Shown here: piece after piece, positions 18,606 to 27,661 of the stretch | Numbering within the stretch: position 1 is the stretch's first letter | How the letters are laid out: every line of letters begins with the position of its first letter | Assembly: GCF_002091715.1 (NCBI RefSeq) | Contig: NZ_BDAG01000012.1 | Location: 62,001-126,000, forward strand | DNA length: 64,000 nt | Direction: 5' to 3' | Source: Pseudomonas migulae NBRC 103157 | Lineage (GTDB): Bacteria > Pseudomonadota > Gammaproteobacteria > Pseudomonadales > Pseudomonadaceae | Notes under the pieces: model-generated | What the model was told of the DNA's origin: nothing | What the model saw: only the letters and a program-made list of their open reading frames with translations | Databases searched by the model: none | Translations under genes and position numbers: made by a program

Positions 18606-18632
18606 CCAACGCCCGGAACTTCCGGGCGTTGG
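18606..18632. other. perfect hairpin in the gap before the ridA-like gene
   Basis: CCAACGCCCGGAA and TTCCGGGCGTTGG are perfect inverted repeats around a single central base. Without a T tract it may be a processing or stability hairpin between the two minus-strand genes rather than a terminator. Confidence 0.5.
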
Positions 18633-18660
18633 TCAAGTTGAAAAGTCTGAATCCGATGGT

Positions 18661-19410
18661 TTAGCCGGGCATCGATTCACGGCTGAAGGCGTCGAGTTCC
18701 TGCACCAGGCTCTGTGCTGCCATCATCACCAGGTCGCGGCCTTTATCCGGGCTGGCCAAGGACGGATCCGACCCCATGCGGCCATCCGGATGACGTGCGC
18801 GGAAATCGAGCGCTTCGCGGATAGGCCCCCACGGCGCGATCTGCGGCGAATACTGGGCGGACTTGATCGCGTCCGGGTAAGCCCATTGGGTGACGGCAAT
18901 CTCGGACGGCGTGGCATGAATGCCGTGCCCCGTTGGGAACTGCTCTCGCGCCAGCTCACCTACCCCTTCCAGGTCCCACCAGTTGCACAACTTCAGCGCG
19001 AACCCCGCGGGGCGTCGAGCGAAGCTTGCTTCGGCATAGAGCTCCGAGAACGCCGCTTCAATGGAGGCGACGTTGCCGCCGTGGCCGTTGAGGAAGAGGA
19101 TTTTCTCGAACCCGTGAGCGGCCAACGAACGTACCCAGTCGCCAATCGCGGCTATGAACGTCGACGGGCGAAGTGAGATGGTCCCGGGGAATCCAAGGTG
19201 GTGTTGGGCCATGCCGATGTTGAAGGTCGGAGCGATCAGGATGTCTGCCGATTTCTGCGCTTCGCGTGCAATGATTTCGGGACACATCCAGTCGGTCCCC
19301 AAAAGACCGGTCGGGCCGTGTTGTTCGTTGGAGCCGATCGGGATCACGATGGTGCGGCTGCGTTCAAGGAATTGCCCGATCTCGGCCCAGGTCGATAGGT
19401 GTAAAAGCAT
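18661..19410 (-). CDS. creatininase-family amidohydrolase
   Basis: The product has 249 residues. It carries the metal-binding pattern of the creatininase family: E-Q-H-G near residue 30, D-W at 40, a histidine pair in A-Q-H-H-L-G-F-P-G-T and the N-G-H-G-G-N box near 108, followed by an E in the helix after it. Family members open cyclic amides or cleave formamides, using zinc or manganese. An AGAGAGAA site precedes the ATG at 19410. It lies between the MFS transporter gene and the RidA gene on one strand, so the three probably serve one catabolic route for a small amide-like compound. Confidence 0.9.
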   Translation of the reverse strand: MLLHLSTWAEIGQFLERSRTIVIPIGSNEQHGPTGLLGTDWMCPEIIAREAQKSADILIAPTFNIGMAQHHLGFPGTISLRPSTFIAAIGDWVRSLAAHGFEKILFLNGHGGNVASIEAAFSELYAEASFARRPAGFALKLCNWWDLEGVGELAREQFPTGHGIHATPSEIAVTQWAYPDAIKSAQYSPQIAPWGPIREALDFRARHPDGRMGSDPSLASPDKGRDLVMMAAQSLVQELDAFSRESMPG

Positions 19411-19472
19411 TTGGGTTCTCTCTATAAAAGGGTTCCTTTCGGAACTCGATTGATCAAGTGGGAGGCGGTTGA

Positions 19473-20786
19473 TCAACCCGCACTGAATTCAGAAACCGGG
19501 CTGTCACCGGTGCGCGGTTTGGTGGAAAGGATCACGAAGGCTGCGCACAGGAACACGCAGCCCACAATGACGATGCCGAGATTGACGCTGCCGGTTGCCG
19601 TTTTTGCCCAGCCAATCACAGCGGGCCCCCAGAAGCCGCCGGAAAGACCGATGGTGTTGATCAAGGCGATCCCGCCCGCCGCCGCGTCACCCTTGATGTG
19701 TTCGGAGGGCATCGCCCAGAGCACGGTGTAGGCCATGAACATCATGGCGGTTGCCACGGTCAGCAGAACCAGCGACGCCATCAGGTGACCGTCGGCAAAG
19801 GGGTACATGAGCAGCAATGTTGCGCCAATGCCCGCAGGGACTGCGCAGTGATAGCGCCTTTCACCGACCCGGTCGGACCGGCGCCCTATCCAGTACATGC
19901 CGCATGCCGCTGCGACGTAGGGAATCGCGGCATACCAACCCAGTTGCATGGTGTCGTTGACGCCCTGGGCCTTGAGGATGGCCGGCAGCCAGAAACTCAT
20001 GGCGTAGATCGAGAAGATGATGCAGAAATAGGCTGAGGCCAGGACGTAGATTTTCGGGTCGCGCAACACCGCCCGGAACGAATGGACGCGCCCCGTCGAT
20101 GCACCGAGTTCACTCTCCAGCAGTTTCCTTTCCTCACCACTCAGCCAGCGGGCCTCAGAGGGCCGATTGGAAAGAACGAAATAGGTCAGAATGCCAAGGA
20201 ACACGCAAGGCAGGCCTTCAATCAAGAACATCCATTGCCACCCCGCCAGACCACCAACGCCTTCAAACGTGGTGATCAGCCAGGCCGACAGTGGGCCGCC
20301 AACAATGCCACCGATGGGGCCGGCGATAAACACGATCGCAATGGCCCGCGCCATACGTTTCGGGCCATACCAGCAGGACAGGTAATAGATCATGCCCGGC
20401 GCAAAACCGGCTTCGAATACACCCAGCAGAAAACGCATCGCGTAAAACATCGGCACGTTACGCACGAACAGCATGCAGGCCGAGGTGATGCCCCAACACA
20501 CCAGAATGCGGCTGAAGGTTTTCCGCGCCCCCACCTTCGGCAACATCAGGTTGCTCGGCAACTCGAACAACACATACCCCAGAAAGAAAATCCCCGCGCC
20601 CGCGCCGTAGGCCGCATCGGAAAGTCCGAGATCATTTTGCATCTGCAGCTTGGCAAAGCCGACGTTGATCCGGTCCAGATACGCAAACACGTAGCAAATG
20701 AACAGGAGCGGCAGCAGCCGCCAATTGAGCTTGCGGTAAAGGGCGGAAATGGCATCACTTCCTGCCGGCGCTGAAAAGGTTGACAT
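19473..20786 (-). CDS. MFS transporter, anion:cation symporter type
   Basis: The product has 437 residues with 12 hydrophobic segments. The N-terminal R-K-L-N-W-R-L-L-P-L-L-F-I-C-Y and D-R-I-N-V-G-F-A-K segments are typical of the ACS family, which imports carboxylates and related organic anions with protons. The start at 20786 (second ATG) is preferred because GGAGAG precedes it. The gene is divergent from the LysR regulator at 20923, with the operator-like repeat in the shared region. Confidence 0.92.
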   Translation of the reverse strand: MSTFSAPAGSDAISALYRKLNWRLLPLLFICYVFAYLDRINVGFAKLQMQNDLGLSDAAYGAGAGIFFLGYVLFELPSNLMLPKVGARKTFSRILVCWGITSACMLFVRNVPMFYAMRFLLGVFEAGFAPGMIYYLSCWYGPKRMARAIAIVFIAGPIGGIVGGPLSAWLITTFEGVGGLAGWQWMFLIEGLPCVFLGILTYFVLSNRPSEARWLSGEERKLLESELGASTGRVHSFRAVLRDPKIYVLASAYFCIIFSIYAMSFWLPAILKAQGVNDTMQLGWYAAIPYVAAACGMYWIGRRSDRVGERRYHCAVPAGIGATLLLMYPFADGHLMASLVLLTVATAMMFMAYTVLWAMPSEHIKGDAAAGGIALINTIGLSGGFWGPAVIGWAKTATGSVNLGIVIVGCVFLCAAFVILSTKPRTGDSPVSEFSAG

Positions 20787-20877
20787 GCGACTCTCCAATT
20801 ATTCTTGTTGGGCTGCGTTCGTGCCCAGGAATGTTGCACCGGCACCTCAGGCCCAGCAAGAGCAACTAAGTTCGTGT

Positions 20878-20897
20878 ATCGTTGCTCTGCAGGCAAC
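20878..20897. promoter_or_regulatory. second GTTGC-N7-GCAAC operator in the MFS/LysR divergent region
   Basis: ATCGTTGC, seven bases, then GCAAC. This matches the site before the OprD gene at 16593-16615 in spacing and in half-site sequence. It lies 25 bases before the LysR start codon, in a good place for autoregulation and for control of the MFS gene. Confidence 0.6.
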
Positions 20898-20922
20898 ACA
20901 GACTTTTTGAGGGAGACCCGGC

Positions 20923-21861
20923 ATGCGCGAGATCAACCAACAACGGCTGCGATATTTTCATGAAGTGCTGGTCCACGGGTCGATTCGCGGTGCGGCGGAC
21001 AGCATCAATACGTCGCCCTCGGTGATCACGCGCCAGATCAAGCTGCTGGAAGAGGAATTGGGAGCGAAGCTGTTCGAGCGTCAGGCCCGTGGCGTCCAAC
21101 CCACCGAAGCCGCAGCGCACTTGCTGGAGTTCTGGCGAGGTTATCGCTCACATCAGGAGAAACTCGAAGACCAGCTCCAGGCGATCAAGGGCCTGCAGCA
21201 AGGCCATGTTCGAGTGGTGATCAGCGAGGGCTATGTCGATGCATTGGTCGACAACGTGCTCGCACCGTTTTGCAAACAGTACCCCAAGCTCGACGTCAGG
21301 CTGGACATCCTGCCCGTGGACGACGTGCTGAATGAAGTCGCCGAAAACCGTGCGCATATCGGCCTTGCCTATAACCCCCCTCCCCATTCGCACATCGATT
21401 ATCGCGCGACGTCATCGCAGCCTGTGATGCTGCTGGTTCGACCCGATCATCCGTTGGCATTGAGAGGGGGAACCGCAACTGTCGCAGACATACTCGCTTG
21501 CCAACTGGTGTTGACGCCCACCACATTCGGCATCGGTCATGCGATAAAAATGCTGGAGTACGCCGAGAAGATCGAAATTCGCCCGGCGCTGGTCAGCAAC
21601 TCCCTCGCAGCGCTCAAGCGCCTGGTGGCCTCCGGGGATTTCGCCTCGTTGCTCGGCGAATTCGCGGCCTATCGGGAAATCGCCAAGGGCAGCCTGGCAG
21701 CGGTATCGATCGACCATCCGTTGTTCCTGGGGGTCGAGGCCAAACTGCTGGTGAAGTCCGGCCGACCACTGGCCGCCCCGGCTCAGGAATTGCTGAACTG
21801 GATGTTGCAGCGTTTGCCGATGTTTGCGTCTGGCGACGAAATGGCATTGGCTTCACGGTGA
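20923..21861 (+). CDS. LysR-type transcriptional regulator
   Basis: The product has 312 residues. The N-terminal winged helix-turn-helix (about 5-64) reads [18 protein letters not shown] and then [17 protein letters not shown]. A C-terminal periplasmic-binding-like sensor domain (about 95-295) follows. A G-A-G-G-G-A-type ribosome site precedes the ATG. It is divergent from the MFS gene. The shared inverted repeat suggests that it also controls the OprD porin gene 4 kb away. Confidence 0.94.
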   Translation: MREINQQRLRYFHEVLVHGSIRGAADSINTSPSVITRQIKLLEEELGAKLFERQARGVQPTEAAAHLLEFWRGYRSHQEKLEDQLQAIKGLQQGHVRVVISEGYVDALVDNVLAPFCKQYPKLDVRLDILPVDDVLNEVAENRAHIGLAYNPPPHSHIDYRATSSQPVMLLVRPDHPLALRGGTATVADILACQLVLTPTTFGIGHAIKMLEYAEKIEIRPALVSNSLAALKRLVASGDFASLLGEFAAYREIAKGSLAAVSIDHPLFLGVEAKLLVKSGRPLAAPAQELLNWMLQRLPMFASGDEMALASR

Positions 21862-22222
21862 CCTCAGCGTTGCTTGCTGATCGGCTCAATGAACAAGGCC
21901 CGGGTCATTCAACAGTGTGCCCAGCCCGGCGCTTCGACTACCAGCATCGCGCTCAGCCATAGCCTCAACGCAAACCTGGTGTCACTCGTATGAACGTTCG
22001 AAACGCCGGTCAGCGCTGGATGGACTGACTCGGCTGCCGACACAGCGGACGATTGAGATTGGCCAATTGCTTCCGCATCGGTGGGTCACTGCATAACTTA
22101 GACAGGAAGACTTCGGCAGACGCTGACCCTGATTCTACTCACGCGCCATTTCAAAAAAATCAGGCCATGAGCCAAACGAAGATCGATTAGCTTCATGGCA
22201 TTACGTAAATACGACGAATCCG
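21862..22222. other. 361-base gap containing a transposase scrap
   Basis: Apart from the IS66-like fragment at 21877-21993, nothing gene-like is visible. The stretch 22020-22110 has no repeat or promoter pattern that I recognise. Confidence 0.4.
21877..21993 (+). pseudogene. IS66-family TnpA-like remnant
   Basis: One frame reads N-K-A-R-V-I-Q-Q-C-A-Q-P-G-A-S-T-T-S-I-A and continues A-L-S-H-S-L-N-A-N-L-V before a stop. This is the helix-turn-helix core of the small IS66 transposase-associated protein (usual form: K-x-x-V-V-x-x-C-x-x-P-G-x-S-x-x-x-I-A-x-x-x-G-I-N-A-N-L). Only about 36 residues are left and no IS ends were found. Confidence 0.6.
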
Positions 22223-22537
22223 TCATGCAGGGCGATCGGGATATTTCGTCTGATTATCGGGTAGAGCATCGTGCTCCGCTTGGCTATTGCGAGCGCTGGT
22301 GTGCTGATGGCCACAGCAATTGCCATGTTCACCACTCTTACCGTGTTCATGTCCGCCATGCCCACGGTGCATGAAAAAGTGCATCAGTGGACAGGCCAAT
22401 AGCAGCAGGAATGGCAGATAGGGAAGGACGTGAGCCCTGTGCTCGGTGAACAGGAAGTAACCGGCGATGGCCAGGAAGCCTAAAAAATACCAGTTGGTGC
22501 CCCTTGCGCGGTGTTGGGGCAAGTTATGTTGATTCAT
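22223..22537 (-). CDS. DUF2933 small membrane protein
   Basis: The product has 104 residues with two hydrophobic helices (about 15-30 and 38-54) and a His/Gly-rich tail, H-R-G-H-G-G-H-E-H-G-K and H-G-N-C-C-G-H-Q-H, that could bind copper or zinc. It fits DUF2933, a family commonly found with copper-resistance genes. AAGGAG precedes the ATG. It is the last gene of the copper cluster, 156 bases after the small membrane gene. Confidence 0.8.
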   Translation of the reverse strand: MNQHNLPQHRARGTNWYFLGFLAIAGYFLFTEHRAHVLPYLPFLLLLACPLMHFFMHRGHGGHEHGKSGEHGNCCGHQHTSARNSQAEHDALPDNQTKYPDRPA

Positions 22538-22693
22538 GATGGCACTCCTTGGAGGGAACGGGAGGGAGGGTCATGACGCAAGACCACTTCCCATTTTGCT
22601 GAAGCGCTATCGCAGGTGTGAGCATAGCGAGCCAGAGCATCGGTTTACGTGTCCAATGCGTCGAAAATCCAGGGTGGTGAGTCACATAAAGTA

Positions 22694-22912
22694 TCAAGGC
22701 AGATTCTTCCTTTTCAGTTGCCGATTAGCCTCGGCCACGTCCTTGTCAAATTGGCGGACGCTGCGAAAAAGTTGCACGCCGACCAAGACCGGGCACAGCA
22801 GGAAAATCGCGGCTATGGCAAACGATTTCCCGGTCAGCCCCAACAGGTAGAGCACAGTGGCGATGCCCACAACACTCACCAGTAGACAGATAATTAAAAC
22901 TTCGCGGTTCAT
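22694..22912 (-). CDS. small inner-membrane protein after the copper ATPase
   Basis: The product has 72 residues: two hydrophobic helices (about 4-24 and 30-47) followed by a basic tail with R-Q-L-K-R-K. Its start codon overlaps the ATPase stop (ATGA), so it is probably translated together with the ATPase and may be an accessory subunit. I do not recognise a named family. Confidence 0.7.
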   Translation of the reverse strand: MNREVLIICLLVSVVGIATVLYLLGLTGKSFAIAAIFLLCPVLVGVQLFRSVRQFDKDVAEANRQLKRKNLP

Positions 22913-25092
22913 GATTGAGGCCCCTGATTCAAGCCGATACGGGCACCTTTCAGCATCGCGGAATTGGCGATTACCGACAGGGAGCTGAGTGCCATCGCAG
23001 CGGCAGCGATGATGGGATTAAGCAGTCCGAAGGCCGCGATTGGAATGCCGATACTGTTGTAGATGAATGCCCAGAACAGGTTTTGTTTGATCTTGACCAT
23101 CGTTGCGCGCGACAGCCTGATCGCGGTAACCACGTCGCGGACATCGTTCTTGAGCAAGATAATGCCGCCGGTTTCCTTGGCTACATCGGAGCCCGAGCCA
23201 ATGGCGATGCCGATGTCAGCGGTGGCCAGGGCAGGCGCATCGTTGACGCCATCGCCAACCATCGCCACGACCTGCCCTTCGCTTTGCAATTGACGGATCA
23301 TTGCGGCCTTGTCGTCCGGCAAGACCTCGGCAATCACTCGCTCGATGCCGCACTGCCGCGCGACCGCTTCGGCAGTGCGGTGGTTATCACCGCTCAGCAG
23401 CACGACCTTGATGCCGCTTGCCTGCAATGCAGCAACGGCTTCAGCCGCTTCAGGTTTTATGGTGTCGGCCACAGCAATGACCCCGAGCAAGCGGTCGTCG
23501 ACCCCGACCAGCATCGCGGTTTTGCCATCGGCTTCCAGACCGATGAGGTGCTCCTCGGCAGCCTCGGTCGAAATGCCTTGGCGGGCGAATAAACGCCGGT
23601 TGCCCAGCCAGATTTTGCGACTGTCTACACTGCCTTCGATGCCGTGACCGGCGATCCCATTGATACCGGTCGCTTTCGGCAGGCCGAGGCCGCGATGCCG
23701 GGCGGCGCGCACTATCGCTGCGCCGAGCGGATGTTCTGAACCGGACTCCACGGCGGCGGCGAGCGTCAAGACCTCGTTTTCCAATGCTGTGCCAAGCGGG
23801 ATCACATCGGTTACGTTGGGTTCGCCCCGGGTAATCGTGCCGGTTTTGTCGAACACCACCGTGCTCAGTTTTTCTGCCCGCTCCAGCACTTCGCCGCCGC
23901 GGATCAGGATGCCGTTATCGGCCCCCTTGCCAACACCGACCATTAACGCGGCGGGTGTCGCCACGCCCAGGGCGCAGGGGCAGGAAATAATCAAAACCGC
24001 GATAAAGGCCAATAGCCCCTGCGGGAAATTCCCCACAAGAGACCAGCCGACCAGGGCCAACAGCGCGACCGCCACCACCACCGGCACAAAGTAGCCGGTA
24101 ACCTGATCGGCCAACCGCTGGATCTGTGCCGTGCTGTTCTGCGCTTCTTCGACCATCTTGATGATCTGCGCCAGTGCGGTATCGGCACCGATCCTGCTCG
24201 CCTTGAAAGTGAGCATTCCACTGCCATTGAGCGTACCTCCGATCACCGGACTGCCCGGGTGTTTGTCGACCGGCATCGACTCGCCCGTCAGCATCGACTC
24301 ATCTACCGTTGACTGACCTTCACTGACTTCACCATCGGTGGGGATTTTTTCGCCAGGTTTGACTATCAGGAACTCGCCGGCCATGACGTTTTCAGCAGGC
24401 AGGTCGACTTCTTGCCCATCACGAATCACATGCGCGATCGCTGGTTTGAGATCAAGCAAGCGCCGTACTGCCGCTGAAGATTTCTTCTTGATGATCTCCT
24501 CCATGTACCTGCCCAGCAGTACGAAGGCAATGATGACCGCCGACACCTCGAAATAGACGTCGCGCTCGGCCACCTTGACCGGCAGGACGTCTGGAAAAAA
24601 CAACACCGCGACACTGTAGAAATAGGCGACCGACGTGCCGAGGGCGATCAGAAAATCCATGTTGATGTTACGGGTACGAACGGCGTTCCACGCCCCCTTA
24701 TAAAAACTCCAGCCACCGATGAACTGCACCGGTGTTACCAGCAGGAATAGCCAGATACCCCACGTGAACCAAGGGAGTGCCGGGATCGGCACCCAAGTGA
24801 GCAATGTGGCACCAGCGGCCAGCGCGATGAAGGCGCCTGCACGCAGCAGCGCCAGGGCCAGTACACCGGTCAGGGCGATAGCCACTCGGGTTTTCATCGC
24901 CTTCAGTTCAACTTCTGGCGACTCGAAGGTGCGCAAGCAGGTATCGCTGCAAAAGTAATAGCTGCGCCCGCCACGTTCTCGTGACAACGCTGTGGTCTTA
25001 TCCACCATCATCCCGCAGATCGGATCTTTCGCCATTTTTCCTGATGCAACTGCCTGCTGATGTTGGCTGTGCTGCATGTGTGATTCGTTCAT
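22909..25092 (-). CDS. copper-exporting P1B-type ATPase with YHS domain
   Basis: The product has 727 residues. It lacks the N-terminal M-x-C-x-x-C HMA domain and has instead a His/Met-rich start and a YHS domain (about 20-60, D-P-I-C-G-M and F-C-S-x-x-C). The ATPase core shows T-G-E-S near 269, the membrane metal site C-P-C at 371-373, the phosphorylated aspartate D415-K-T-G-T, the S-E-H-P-L box and G-D-G-V-N-D-A-P. The last helices carry Y-N and M-A-L-S-S, which mark Cu(I) specificity. It pumps Cu(I) out of the cytoplasm. AGGAGG precedes the ATG at 25092. Confidence 0.93.
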   Translation of the reverse strand: MNESHMQHSQHQQAVASGKMAKDPICGMMVDKTTALSRERGGRSYYFCSDTCLRTFESPEVELKAMKTRVAIALTGVLALALLRAGAFIALAAGATLLTWVPIPALPWFTWGIWLFLLVTPVQFIGGWSFYKGAWNAVRTRNINMDFLIALGTSVAYFYSVAVLFFPDVLPVKVAERDVYFEVSAVIIAFVLLGRYMEEIIKKKSSAAVRRLLDLKPAIAHVIRDGQEVDLPAENVMAGEFLIVKPGEKIPTDGEVSEGQSTVDESMLTGESMPVDKHPGSPVIGGTLNGSGMLTFKASRIGADTALAQIIKMVEEAQNSTAQIQRLADQVTGYFVPVVVAVALLALVGWSLVGNFPQGLLAFIAVLIISCPCALGVATPAALMVGVGKGADNGILIRGGEVLERAEKLSTVVFDKTGTITRGEPNVTDVIPLGTALENEVLTLAAAVESGSEHPLGAAIVRAARHRGLGLPKATGINGIAGHGIEGSVDSRKIWLGNRRLFARQGISTEAAEEHLIGLEADGKTAMLVGVDDRLLGVIAVADTIKPEAAEAVAALQASGIKVVLLSGDNHRTAEAVARQCGIERVIAEVLPDDKAAMIRQLQSEGQVVAMVGDGVNDAPALATADIGIAIGSGSDVAKETGGIILLKNDVRDVVTAIRLSRATMVKIKQNLFWAFIYNSIGIPIAAFGLLNPIIAAAAMALSSLSVIANSAMLKGARIGLNQGPQS

Positions 25093-25117
25093 CACTGCCT
25101 CCTACTCGAAGCGGCTA

Positions 25118-25387
25118 TCAAGACCTGCCATGGAGCTTGGCGGACAACCACGCAAACAAGGTGCCGACCATCGCACCCCAGACACTCAAGACCAGCAGCG
25201 GTCCGACGAAAGTCGCCACGCTGTAGTCTTGCGGAGCTTGCAGACGACCGAAGTCGAGCCCATGGAACAAGGCGCTGAGAAAGGCGATTCCCTGCGTCGG
25301 CCATAGCGCATAGAGCAGCGCACAGATGGTGTAGGAAACGGCCATGGTCAGGGCCAGAGAAATGCCAGTTTTCCAAGGAGCGTTCAT
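25118..25387 (-). CDS. DUF5676-like membrane protein
   Basis: The product has 89 residues with two membrane helices (about 8-27 and 60-82) and a central segment with F-H-G-L-D-F-G-R-L. This fits the small DUF5676 family found in metal-resistance clusters. Its ATG overlaps the stop of the methyltransferase-like gene (4 bases), and the ATPase gene follows 25 bases on. No reaction is known. Confidence 0.75.
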   Translation of the reverse strand: MNAPWKTGISLALTMAVSYTICALLYALWPTQGIAFLSALFHGLDFGRLQAPQDYSVATFVGPLLVLSVWGAMVGTLFAWLSAKLHGRS

Positions 25388-26070
25388 GGCTGTTTTCCTG
25401 AGCCTGGAGGAGCGCCAGTAGGGGTGTTGGGACTGCGGGAGGTTGACCAGGGCAGGAATGCAGGAGTCTGTTCACAGTAAGTGCGGTAGGCATCGCCGAA
25501 TCGCGCGAGCATCTCCTGTTCTTCCCGCTTCGCCAGCTTGGCGTAGACCACCAGGAGGATTGGAAACATCACCAGGGTGATCAATGTCGGCCACTGCAAC
25601 AGAAAGCCGAACATGATCAGCACGAAGCCAACATACTGCGGGTGACGGATCCGCGCATAGGGCCCGTCGAGCGCTAGTTGCCCAGTATTTTGGGCCTTGT
25701 AGAGCACACGCCAGGCGGCCGCTAATAACCAGAAACCGCCAGCGATCAGCAGGTTGCTGAGAATGTGGAATGGCCCCCAATGCGGGTTGACCTTCCAGCC
25801 CATCACTGTTTCGAGCAAATGCCCAGCGTCGTGCGAGAGGAAGTCGATGCCAGGGAAGTTACGAGTGAGCCAAGGCGTCAACAGGTAGATGGTCAACGGA
25901 AAACCGTACATTTCGGTAAACAGAGCGACCAGGAACGCCGAGAACATGCCAAAGGAGCGCCAGTCGCGGCTCGTCTTAGGCCGGGTGAAACTGAAGGCGA
26001 ACAAGATAAACACTATTGAGTTGATAATGACCAGCGACCAGAGGCCGTAGGCCGATTCTGTATGGCTCAT
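25384..26070 (-). CDS. isoprenylcysteine carboxyl methyltransferase-like membrane protein
   Basis: The product has 228 residues with about five membrane helices. The C-terminal part has G-P-Y-A-R-I-R-H-P-Q-Y-V-G-F and the R-E-E-Q-E-M-x-x-x-F-G-D-x-Y-x-x-Y box, which bind S-adenosylmethionine in the ICMT/PEMT family. Bacterial members next to copper or mercury genes have no proven substrate. GGAG precedes the ATG, and the gene overlaps the next one by 4 bases. Confidence 0.85.
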   Translation of the reverse strand: MSHTESAYGLWSLVIINSIVFILFAFSFTRPKTSRDWRSFGMFSAFLVALFTEMYGFPLTIYLLTPWLTRNFPGIDFLSHDAGHLLETVMGWKVNPHWGPFHILSNLLIAGGFWLLAAAWRVLYKAQNTGQLALDGPYARIRHPQYVGFVLIMFGFLLQWPTLITLVMFPILLVVYAKLAKREEQEMLARFGDAYRTYCEQTPAFLPWSTSRSPNTPTGAPPGSGKQP

Positions 26071-26160
26071 GGTTGGTGCTCCTCAACAAAACACATCAGA
26101 CGGGTGCTGGCTGCATTGCCCATCCAGAGCCATGTCATTTGCAGCCGCTCTACCGCACAT

Positions 26161-26568
26161 TTACTGTTTCATTGGCATGTCCATCATGGATGACTGCTGC
26201 CCCATCATCTGCATCATCATGTCCATCATCCCTTTGCCTGCGCCGTCCTTGGCACCAGACATGCCCATGCAACCCATCGCACTCTGCTCCTTGCTCATCA
26301 TGGCCATGCTCTCCTTCATCACATTCATGCCCTCTTGCAAGGCGGACTGACGCTCAGCCAGCGTTTCTGCCGCTGCCGCTTTGTCATGCGCAGCCTGCAT
26401 TTTCTGCATTTGCTCGGTCATGGCTTTGGTCATGGCCGTCGATGCCGGGGCAGCGCTCACCGTTGAGTCGGCCGGCGCGTCGGCCGGGTGATGCGCATCC
26501 TCGGCAGAGACCGTGAATGCACTGCTAGCCAAGACGGCAGCCAGAACCCATTTAGAATGCATTTGCAT
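26161..26568 (-). CDS. methionine-rich periplasmic copper-cluster protein
   Basis: The product has 135 residues with a signal peptide cut near V-S-A-E (about residue 22), a helical middle part and a strikingly Met-rich C-terminus. That end has M-G-C-M-G-M and then D-M-M-M-Q-M-M followed by S-M-M-D-M-P-M-K-Q. Thioether ligands suit Cu(I), so a periplasmic copper buffer or chaperone is likely. AGGAG lies before the ATG at 26568. I do not assign a named family. Confidence 0.75.
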   Translation of the reverse strand: MQMHSKWVLAAVLASSAFTVSAEDAHHPADAPADSTVSAAPASTAMTKAMTEQMQKMQAAHDKAAAAETLAERQSALQEGMNVMKESMAMMSKEQSAMGCMGMSGAKDGAGKGMMDMMMQMMGQQSSMMDMPMKQ

Positions 26569-26674
26569 GATGAACTCCTGAGATTGTGAGGGGATAAGCA
26601 GGAATGACCTCATCGCGAAAACGCGACGCAGCAGGACAGAGCAGCCAATGCTCTGCCGCTCTGAGGCAGGGGGG

Positions 26675-27073
26675 TTAATCGTTGAAACGGACGAAAGTCA
26701 GCCGTACCGGGCTTTCCGGTGGCGCGGGACGTTTCAATACAAGAGTGGCGAGAGAGGATTTGTGCTGAGGATCAAGCACCATAATCAGGACTGCCGCCGT
26801 TAGCAGTAACAGGACGGCCCAATGGACAGGATCCGCTGCTGGCGTCTGCAATGCAGGTTTTATCGCCGTGGCGGTGTCTTCACAGCTCTGAAGGCAACCA
26901 TTGGCGTGGAGCGCATGACCATCCACCACATACTGCTCGACATTGTGTGGTGCGGCCAAATTGTGAATCGGCTGTACCAGACACCCCTGGATTGCCGTCA
27001 CGGCCACGGCTAACACCCATACCATGAGGGTAAGGTGCAATAGACTTCGGCGGTGACGGTGGAACCAGTACAT
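26675..27073 (-). CDS. membrane protein of unknown function, first gene of the copper cluster
   Basis: The product has 132 residues. It has an N-terminal helix (about 12-32), a loop with two cysteines (G-C-L-Q-S-C), a second helix (about 82-100) and a basic C-terminus. The ATG at 27073 is used because it is the first true ATG after a CGAGG site. A perfect Anr/FNR box lies 66 bases upstream. The function is not recognised; the context says copper handling. Confidence 0.65.
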   Translation of the reverse strand: MYWFHRHRRSLLHLTLMVWVLAVAVTAIQGCLVQPIHNLAAPHNVEQYVVDGHALHANGCLQSCEDTATAIKPALQTPAADPVHWAVLLLLTAAVLIMVLDPQHKSSLATLVLKRPAPPESPVRLTFVRFND

Positions 27074-27138
27074 GAAGTACAACCTCGACTTTTTACGTCG
27101 TGTTAATTTTCAGTCTAGCCAGCAAAGCAATGCAGAGT

Positions 27139-27152
27139 TTGATCAAAATCAA
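27139..27152 (-). promoter_or_regulatory. Anr/FNR box upstream of the copper cluster
   Basis: TTGAT-CAAA-ATCAA is a perfect match to the Anr/FNR consensus TTGAT-N4-ATCAA. If it sits at -41.5, transcription would start near 27104, 31 bases before the first copper-cluster gene, with TAGACT as a weak -10. This predicts induction at low oxygen. Confidence 0.65.
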
Positions 27153-27246
27153 ACAAATTGATGACTTGAGAAGCGCAAGGCTCGCCTTGAATCGTCCCTG
27201 GTTATGGGCTGAGTTCGGCATGGGCATCGAGTCGTCTGACTCGTCA

Positions 27247-27290
27247 GCCGATTGGATCGAGTTGAGTTTTTGCGACAGGCAGCAATCGGC
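27247..27290. repeat. interspersed palindromic repeat, copy 1
   Basis: GCCGATTG at the left and CAATCGGC at the right, with GCGACAGGCAG before the right end. It is closely similar to 40075-40121 and shares the ends of 54843-54880. Confidence 0.6.
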
Positions 27291-27661
27291 GAGAAACAGA
27301 CCTCCATCACCCCACTGTCTCTTGGGAGTCTTCAAAATGATGCTGTAACAGTGGCACGCCTCGCTTACAGCCAACATAGACAAGTACTCCCCCCTAAAAT
27401 CTCACTTGAAACGCGCAATAGATAGCCAGCTATTTGTTGATGAAAGTCTGAAGTATTCATTTGAAGTTTCAGATTCTTTCGCCGCCCGGCCTGTGCCTAA
27501 CATCGGCTCCACAGCGAACCCGCCTCGGTATCGTTCAGTGGGTCAGATGACGCAGAGATCCGGATCCAAAGTCCTCTGCCGCACCCGACCATTGATCGCT
27601 TAGTGGCTTGGCGCCGTCGACGTGCTTTTGCAGTAGACCCTGGGTTTTTTGAGGATCACCG

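Larger units (their letters stand above)
27074..27661. other. 588-base divergent control region
   Basis: The part next to the copper cluster holds the Anr/FNR box at 27139-27152. A palindromic repeat lies at 27247-27290. From 27300 to 27661 I see no gene or clear promoter for the plus-strand catabolic genes; short frames there have no family features. Confidence 0.5.

Noticed and set aside
27352..27366. TGGCAC as a sigma-54 promoter for the isomerase operon
   Set aside because: The bases at the -12 position are TT instead of GC, and the distance to the first gene is about 295 bases.
27093..27383. Possible 96-residue minus-strand gene before the copper cluster
   Set aside because: It covers the Anr box and a palindromic repeat, and has no motif or ribosome site.
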